This document shows, piece by piece, positions 57,979-64,000 of a stretch of 64,000 bases of DNA. The position numbers were made by a program, and so were the translations under genes. The stretch is from NCBI GenBank assembly GCA_900155495.1, contig FTLJ01000792.1, positions 1-64,000 on the forward strand, given 5' to 3'. The notes below the pieces were generated by a model. It saw nothing but the letters and a program-made list of their open reading frames with translations, did not search any database and had not been told where the DNA came from. This DNA comes from Porogramme epimiltina. Taxonomy: Eukaryota > Basidiomycota > Agaricomycetes > Polyporales > Polyporaceae. Each line of letters opens with the position of its first letter. Positions within the stretch are counted from its first letter, which is position 1.

Positions 57979-59876
57979 ATGGCCGATTGGACATTTACCG
58001 TCGACGACACAAGTCCCATGATCATATTCCACCCCCATGGTCCGTCTCTTCGTCTGCTTCTAGTTTGCATAGGCCCAACCACAGCTTCGTCGTTGTTACA
58101 GGGGACGGTGGCTCCGGAAACCAGACAAATACAGGATGGCAACCCTGGTACTCAGTTTCCGGCTTCAACACCGTACCCGCAAATGGTGGAGTTGGTGAAT
58201 CTTTGCATATAACGGGGTTTCCAGGTGCCAATTTAACACTCCAATTCTACGGTGCGTTTCTTCTTGTGTGCCATTCGCTTTCCCCGCTCACCCTCTGGTC
58301 CCAGGAAAGGATGTCACCCTGTATGGGATGGCAAATTGCTCCTACGACGTCATTCTCGACCAAACTACGCAGTCATTTGACCCTACCAATGGCACGCTGT
58401 TTCAATCAGGGACTGTCAGCGAGCAAATGCATGAAATCACTCTAGTTCCCCATCCAACAGACGGAAACATGTTTGCCTTTGACCGTGCTGATATTACTCG
58501 CTCCCATCTACCTCAAGATGGGTAAGGCTCGTTCACTTTTTCAGGAATGCGCATTTCTAAAAGCTGGACTTCAGTGAGAGCGGCCCCAGGGTCACGGTGT
58601 ACCAAGTAGCTTCAAATTCTAGCGCCGAGTTTTTCACTTTCAGCGGAGACTGGGCCGTGAAGACAGCTTCCAACATCCCGAACGCAAGCCATCCACAACC
58701 ATTCTACCAAGTGGATGGCCCGACACAAGCATCAGTGACATTTTCGTTTCAAGGCACTGGCGTTGCACTCAACGGCACACGAGATTGGGGAGGGTGGACA
58801 TACTCTGTCGTAAGCACTCGAGTCGAAGTTATGCGTATTCCCGCTCACTGTGCCACATCTACTCAGGATTTGGACGATAATGTGGCCAACTACAATGGAA
58901 GCACTCAGTGGTTCATAGGCGACACCCTCCTGTTCTACCAAGATGGACTCGATGCCAATAAGACGCACACGTTGAAGCTGACCCCAACAACTGGCACAAA
59001 CATCCAATTTCGCTTGAGCACTGTAACTATTCTCAATGCCCAAAACTCCACTTCAGGAAATGGTACTTCAACGAATGGCACCTCGACGAACGGCACCTCG
59101 ACAAATGGCACTTCGACAAATGGCACGAACACCTCTGATAATGGTCATGGTGGTGATAACAGTGGCAACACAAGGTGCGTCTTTACCGGATTCCCATGCC
59201 CCTTTGCACTCACTGCGCTGCCAGTACCCCTCATGGATCTCACACTGGCACCATAGTGGGCGCCGTAGTTGGTGTTATCGCCGGACTCGCGATCATCGCG
59301 GCCATCCTGATCGTCATGCGCCGGCGTAGCGCGCGGCGGACCCGCACGAAACGCGATCGTATGCAACCTTTCCTTGAAGCCTCGCCTTCGCCTTCGCCGC
59401 CGCCGATGTCTCAGCTAGACAGCACTGACGCGACGACACCGCGGTCCCCCGAGGCACGTACTAGTCCTCCCCGCATCACCCCCAGCTCCAAGCTCGCCGC
59501 AGAGCGAGCGTACGCAGCATCGCGCGCGGCTAACGCGGCCGCGTCTACTTCACACCCTGCCGGTCCGCCCGGGTCCCAAGCGTCATCTCAGGGGGTCACT
59601 TCCACGACAGGCACAATTGGAGTGACCTCGCCGGGGGGTGCGCAGTCGGCTAGCGAAGGGGGGCAGGCTACCCCTAGCCAGTACTCGAGCTCCTCGCCTG
59701 GCACGACCAGTGGGGAGTCAAGCGCAGCTGTGGACCGCCTCATCCAGCTCATCGTGGAGCGCATCGACCGCACGCCGCCTCAGGCTTCGGGTAGTGGTGG
59801 GCACCGCTCGGCTCGCTCGGACTTCGGCGGAAGCGACATGGCACCGGACCATCCACCGCCGTCGTACGTTGCGTAG
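57979..59876 (+). CDS. Single-pass membrane glycoprotein with lectin-like ectodomain
   Basis: Six exons (57979-58039, 58102-58251, 58305-58521, 58575-58809, 58867-59174, 59225-59876) give 540 aa. The ectodomain starts MADWTFTVDDTSPMIIFHPH and holds two similar jelly-roll-like halves (GGVGESLHITGFPGANLTLQ, FYQVDGPTQASVTFSFQGTG), with many N-glycosylation sites. A 15-bp tandem repeat encodes four NGTST units next to the membrane. The membrane segment (GTIVGAVVGVIAGLAIIAAI) is followed by RRRS and a 170-residue Ser/Pro-rich cytosolic tail. This architecture is a large, poorly studied family in agaricomycetes; function unknown. There is no clear N-terminal signal peptide, so either the start is upstream or the membrane segment acts as the signal anchor. 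Confidence 0.72.
59068..59130 (+). repeat. 15-bp tandem repeat encoding NGTST
   Basis: Four imperfect copies of ACGAATGGCACCTCG within the juxtamembrane stalk of the membrane glycoprotein. Each adds one N-glycosylation sequon (NGT). Copy number is likely to vary among strains. Confidence 0.8.
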
Positions 59877-61100
59877 TTCCTAGATCCCAGCCTATGTCTG
59901 CTGTGCGAATCAATCCAGGCCAGTGGCATTCAATTTCCTTTGCTATCCCTTCATCTGCACATATTCCCATCCATAACATACTTTCTACTGTATCAATGCG
60001 CTCTTTGGCTACACTTTATATCTTGATAGCAGCACTACGGACCATCGATTCTTCTCCTAATACGGATAATCCGACAGCGGCACCCGAGCCTCGAATCACG
60101 AAGAATTGGCGTACCTGTCTTCCTTTCCCTCGCTATAAATACCCCTGCGTTCTCTCATTCGGGCCTCAAAGGAGCGCCGCCGGCACATTCTGTGTTTTAT
60201 CAGCTGCCATATAACGTCCATACTGGTATATGAGACTCTGGCTTCATATTAGTTCCACCGTCGCACCTAGCACTTCATGCAATAACATATCTTACATTTT
60301 TGCTCTTGTGCTGTGCCTACCGGGCCGTCGCCCGTACCCTAGTCATGCGGTCTAGCCTCAGCGAACCCTAGAGGCAGGGTCAAGCACAGGCTTCTTGGTC
60401 GAGTCCCCGGCCACGGCTTACGGCCCTGAGGAAAGCTTAGACGCTGGTTCGGCGTTTGTCGCTAGTCGTAACGAATCGCGTAATGGTAACCATGACGTCA
60501 CTGCGTGTGTTCTAGCCATGTAGTGTTCAAAAGCATCAACCACGCCGGGACCTTTGAGCTTGAGATTTACGCCAGCATACGGCAGTATTCTCGCCGTCTA
60601 CTCTGACCCACTCAGGCGGCTCCATGTGCGCGCATCGGTGAGGTATACATCATCTCTACTTGTACGTCACCTTTCTGAGAGCTAAAATCGAACCCCCGAA
60701 GCCTGTTTCGCGTTCTCGGATACAGCTGGAATTCGAATCCCTCGCTTAATGGTGATTCTCGTCGCCAAAGGTCTCCTCAATGACATTTTGAAGTGCTGCG
60801 GTGCATGAGCTACATCTAAGGTATTTGAGAGATTGTGGAGAACTACTTCCGCTCAAAAAAGAGATACAGACTTCTCCGTCGCAGCATTCTGCTGAAGTAC
60901 TTAATGAACGGCCACCCTCGGCTAAATCCTTTCCCAATCCCCGATTTCCGTCGCTCAAGAGGTGCCGAATGGGCCCAAGCTCCGAGCATTTCGGAAGGTA
61001 AGCTCACGGCATAACCGTTGTGCATCACTCTCGTAAAAGCTGACCGCTGCAAAATTCGTTAGAATTTCCAGTTGGAAGGCGTTCCAGCACATTGACGGAA
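59877..61100. other. Gene-poor interval
   Basis: About 1.2 kb without a supportable gene. The longest frames are under 122 codons and overlap on opposite strands. The first 300 bases are AT-rich and suit the 3' UTR of the membrane glycoprotein. Confidence 0.4.
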
Positions 61101-63330
61101 TTTCCTCCTTCATCAAGAAGAATCAAAACGCAGCTCAACATCAGGAACCGCACGCGCCTGGGAGCCAGGCCCCAAAGGACTCCTGGCGACGTTCGACGCC
61201 GAACGCCCTGCAGACGAGTCCCCCGCATTCCACCGCGCCCTTCCACGACGGCAATCGCCCCTCCCGACGCACACGGGCCACAGCGGCGGTCGCTACGGCG
61301 GACCCCGCATCGATAAAACGGCAAGCGCGACGCTTGCTTCGTCCAGATCTCCGCCCACGCGGCTCTACGGACACGAACGAGCGTTCTCACCGCGCCCCCT
61401 CTCGCCCTGTGGGCCGCTCACAGGCCCCCGCGGACGCCCCATGCGGACGCGCTGGGGGGGGCGCCGCGCCCCGCGAGCGCGAGTCCCATGGGGCTCTCGC
61501 GGTGATCGCTGCCACCCCCGCTATTACGCTCTCAGCTCGGGCTCCGGGCGCGTGGACTGCCAGTTGCGCCGTGCGCCCGTGGGCTCGTCTTACCTCCGCC
61601 GGCGTCGCACGAACGCTGGCAGGGCCGGCCTGGCCTCCCTGCGCGGCGCGTCGCGTGCCTACTACGAGATGCGTCCCGGGACGACGTGGTGGCTCGCATG
61701 CGCGACGCCCTGCCCCCACCACCCGGCGGGGCGTCGTCGGCCTCGCGGTACAAGACTTGCGCATCAGGCTCTGGCCTTTCCCCCTGGCGGCCCACCCTCC
61801 CGGCGGTCCAGCAATGGACGTACGTCACCGTCCCGCCTGCATTCTGGGAACCGCGCACACCCACAGCGTGCCCGGCAGCCCCGCGTAAGTCAGTCAGTGC
61901 ATAGCACGGTACCCACCCGCCCCCTGATGGAGCCCCCACCCTTCTCCCGCCGCGGGGCACCCCCAGGTCCAGCCGAGGGCATTACAGTTAGGCATCGGCG
62001 AGCACGCCCACGGCGCCCTCGAGCTCAGGCACGAGGCGAGCCGCCGCGGCGCACCGCCCGAACCCGAGCTACTATCCCCGCGCCCACCGTACTACCGGCC
62101 GCTCGACCAGGCCCGTAGGCCGACTTCCCGCAATTCGACGAAGCGCGAGGCGTACATCTCCCGCGACGCGCCCGTTCCACCCACATAGAAATGGGCCCAC
62201 CAGGACGACGATGAAGTGCGCCCGTCCGCGCCGACTCCGCGACGCTGCGCCGCGCCCGAACGCGGTCGTTCCGCCACGCAGAGCCAGTGAGACCGGCGGA
62301 CCGTCTCGTCCGACCCACTCCGACGCTCCGACGCGCCGATGCGCTTTGGGCGAACAGCTAGCACTGCGGCGGCGTTCGCAGCCAGGCTCTGCGTCTGCCG
62401 GCGGTGCTCGGTCGCAGGCGGGCACGTCCCGACGCGTCCCCCAGCCCCCTCCCCTCCATGCCACACATCGCGAGGGGAGGCGGGCGGCCGGGCGAGCGGT
62501 GGTGTGGCCACGGGTGGGTTGCACGGGCCGCACCCAGGGGCGTCCGCGGGACCCGCTGAGCCCAGAGGTGCGGGGGAATGGGCGGAGAGGGAGACGGGGG
62601 CGGAGGCAGAACAAGAACAAGACGCAGGAGAGCGCGGAGGTGGCGCTCGCTGGCGCCCGCGGTGGTATGAAGGTGGCCTTTTGCCCTCCCTCCGGAGATC
62701 CAGCAGGGTCTCTCCCTCCCTTGCGGCGCGCCCCGTCCTGACGGGCCCGTTTCTGTCGATATTGAACTGAACCAGGCCAGGCTTCTGTGGACGGTCGTGC
62801 GCGCGGCCCGTCAGGGTGTCAGCGAGGTTTCCCGTGGAACGTCCCGGCCGCGCCAGTGGCAAGTCCCTGCGAGACTGCGGGAGACGCGCCGACGGCGGAC
62901 GCCGCGCAGGGGTGGTGCTGGTTGAGGGGAGAGGGCTAGGGCTGCCGGTGTGCCTCAGGCGGAGCGGACGGGGTCGTCCTCCGGCGGTGCTTCTGTGCCT
63001 TTGCTGTGGGCGCGGGGGGAAGAGGCGCGAGCGGAGGCAACTCGTGCGCGCGCGGGCGCCGCGGCCGCGCACCTCCTTGGCCGCTTATGGCGTTTGCTCG
63101 CCCCTTCTCGTCTTGTGCTGCTCGCGCGGGACGGCTGGCCCCCGCATCCTCCATTTGGACGGCCTCGTTTCAATGAGGGGCGCGCCGCGAGGCCGCGCCG
63201 CTGTCGTCGTTGACGTGTGCCCGCTGTGTGCTGAGAGGTTCACGCAGCAAGGTTCAGATTTACACAAGCCCCCGTGGGCACGTCGGGGGCTCGGAGGATT
63301 GAGGCGCGGAGAGAAGTATCAAAGTCGCCG
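61100..63330. other. GC-rich island without a recognisable gene
   Basis: Base composition rises sharply to about 70 percent GC. Nearly all six frames stay open (up to 326 codons on the minus strand at 62092-63072), which follows from composition rather than coding. The translated frames are Arg, Pro, Gly and Ala-rich, with no motif, start context or splice pattern. The sequence does not match 18S, 5.8S or 28S rRNA that I know. It could be an old element, a decayed gene or an intergenic GC block. Confidence 0.5.
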
Positions 63331-63596
63331 GCGACGTAGCCATCGGAAAGCCGTCAAACATGCTCCTCACCTCGCGTGACGCGTGTGGAATTCGAGGTGG
63401 TAGCGCGGGCTCACATCAGTGTGCGATGCTTTCAGATAGGAAACAACTGGAATCGACAGCAGCGCGAGAACAGTGATGTGAGTACGTAAAGGTAGACTAC
63501 AGTGCAGAGTAGATTATACACCATGATTAATAGGATATCGTATATAAGCAAGTGTCCTCTGCGGGACGAGCCGAGAAGCAGGTCCTAGTGACGTTA
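63331..63596. other. Spacer before the right-edge gene
   Basis: GC returns to normal. There is no gene. AT-rich words (ATTATACACC, ATTAATAGGATATCG) near 63510-63545 may be the 3' UTR of the minus-strand gene that ends at 63597. Confidence 0.35.
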
Positions 63597-64000
63597 CTAT
63601 TGCGCTCTTCGCCGCGCGTAGACGTTCTGTACCCGAATGTACGTCTGCGTCGTAGCCTCGAGAAGTTCACGCTCTGCGTTCATCTCGAGGTCATCCACGA
63701 GGTCAAGGTCGAGATCACAGCTGAGAAGCAGTGGCCGACCCGATTTAAGGAAAGCCTAGGAAGCGGCGGGGTTAGAACGAAACGCGCCCGATGAGCTTAA
63801 CGCGAACGTACAAGGATGTCGTCCCGCATCATGGCGCCTGCGCGGTTGAGACGGGCGGTAGGGTGGTCGTTCCCTTTCAGCCATGGGCATGTTGGAAACC
63901 AGAATTCCTTGTAGACGACTTCTTCGAGGAGCGGATGCTCTTCTGTCCATTGATGGAGATGGTTGGCGGCGTCTGGCTCCCCACCACGCTGCTCGACGGC
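63597..64000 (-). CDS. Methyltransferase-like protein, 3' end (partial)
   Basis: The gene runs off the right edge. The visible exons are 64000-63813 and 63755-63597, joined over a 57-nt intron with GTACGT and CCTAG ends. Together they read PLLEEVVYKEFWFPTCPWLK, LNRAGAMMRDDILAFLKSGR, PLLLSCDLDLDLVDDLEMNA and ERELLEATTQTYIRVQNVYA, ending RRRAQ-stop. The block RDDILAFLKSGRPLLL and the final ARxxxxxxQxVYARR pattern recall the C-terminal end of SAM-dependent methyltransferases found in many copies in polypores. The catalytic part is outside the window. Without the intron, a stop codon follows RSR. Confidence 0.5.

Noticed and set aside
60660..60760. tRNA gene suggested by TTCGAATCCC and TCGAACCCCC words
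   Set aside because: The surrounding bases do not form the five-pair T stem, an anticodon arm or a seven-pair acceptor on either strand.
62092..63072. 326-codon minus-strand frame in the GC-rich island
   Set aside because: All frames on both strands are open there; Arg/Pro/Ser-rich text without motif or splice context.
61100..63330. Ribosomal DNA or its spacer
   Set aside because: No rRNA core sequence that I know could be recognised on either strand.

Overview
The window looks like nuclear DNA of a filamentous basidiomycete, most likely an agaricomycete of the polypore type. The protein-coding genes are dense, on both strands, and cut by many introns of about 50-65 bases with GT-AG ends. 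Coding GC is high. Several families are typical of that group, including a Kre9-like GPI protein, a lectin-like single-pass membrane protein and a Bsd2-type acidic protein. No prokaryotic features are present. Gene models were built by eye from reading frames and splice signals. Where exon lengths are quoted, they were summed and give a whole number of codons.

Left end, 1-7.8 kb: a mosaic of gene fragments rather than normal genes. Two blocks of UTP20 coding sequence (minus strand) are separated by a 3,740-bp insertion, 3211-6950. The insertion has perfect 13-bp terminal inverted repeats and a 2-bp target duplication. Removing it with one CA copy restores the UTP20 reading frame. It contains no recognisable transposase but carries truncated pieces of at least three unrelated host genes (DUF7729-like, G-alpha-like, Bsd2-like). 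Upstream the UTP20 block is fused to a piece of a short-chain dehydrogenase, and another piece of what may be the same gene lies beyond the other end. Related repeat units flank the whole block.

8-28.7 kb: a mitochondrial 2-methylisocitrate lyase; a 1,216-aa conserved fungal protein of unknown function; a 2.7-kb stretch with no gene I can support; a GPI-anchored wall protein; ATP23; a peroxisomal-type enoyl-CoA hydratase; a BMT5-like rRNA methyltransferase; RAMP4/YSY6; a HAT2/RBBP4-like WD40 protein; ATP synthase subunit e; and an Ies4-like protein.

29-60 kb: DOP1, an Ssp120/nucleobindin-like EF-hand protein, a PDR-type ABC transporter, prefoldin subunit 1, the U5 snRNP GTPase SNU114, calnexin, the SKI2 helicase and a large membrane glycoprotein. 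Most neighbours are arranged as convergent or divergent pairs with short spacers.

60-64 kb: a very GC-rich, gene-free stretch, then the 3' end of a methyltransferase-like gene running off the right edge.

Functionally the normal part is housekeeping. It covers RNA metabolism (SNU114, SKI2, BMT5), proteostasis and the secretory pathway (calnexin, RAMP4, DOP1, Ssp120, prefoldin), mitochondria and peroxisomes (ATP23, subunit e, 2-methylisocitrate lyase, hydratase) and chromatin (HAT2-like, Ies4-like). The unusual biology is concentrated in the left-hand mosaic.
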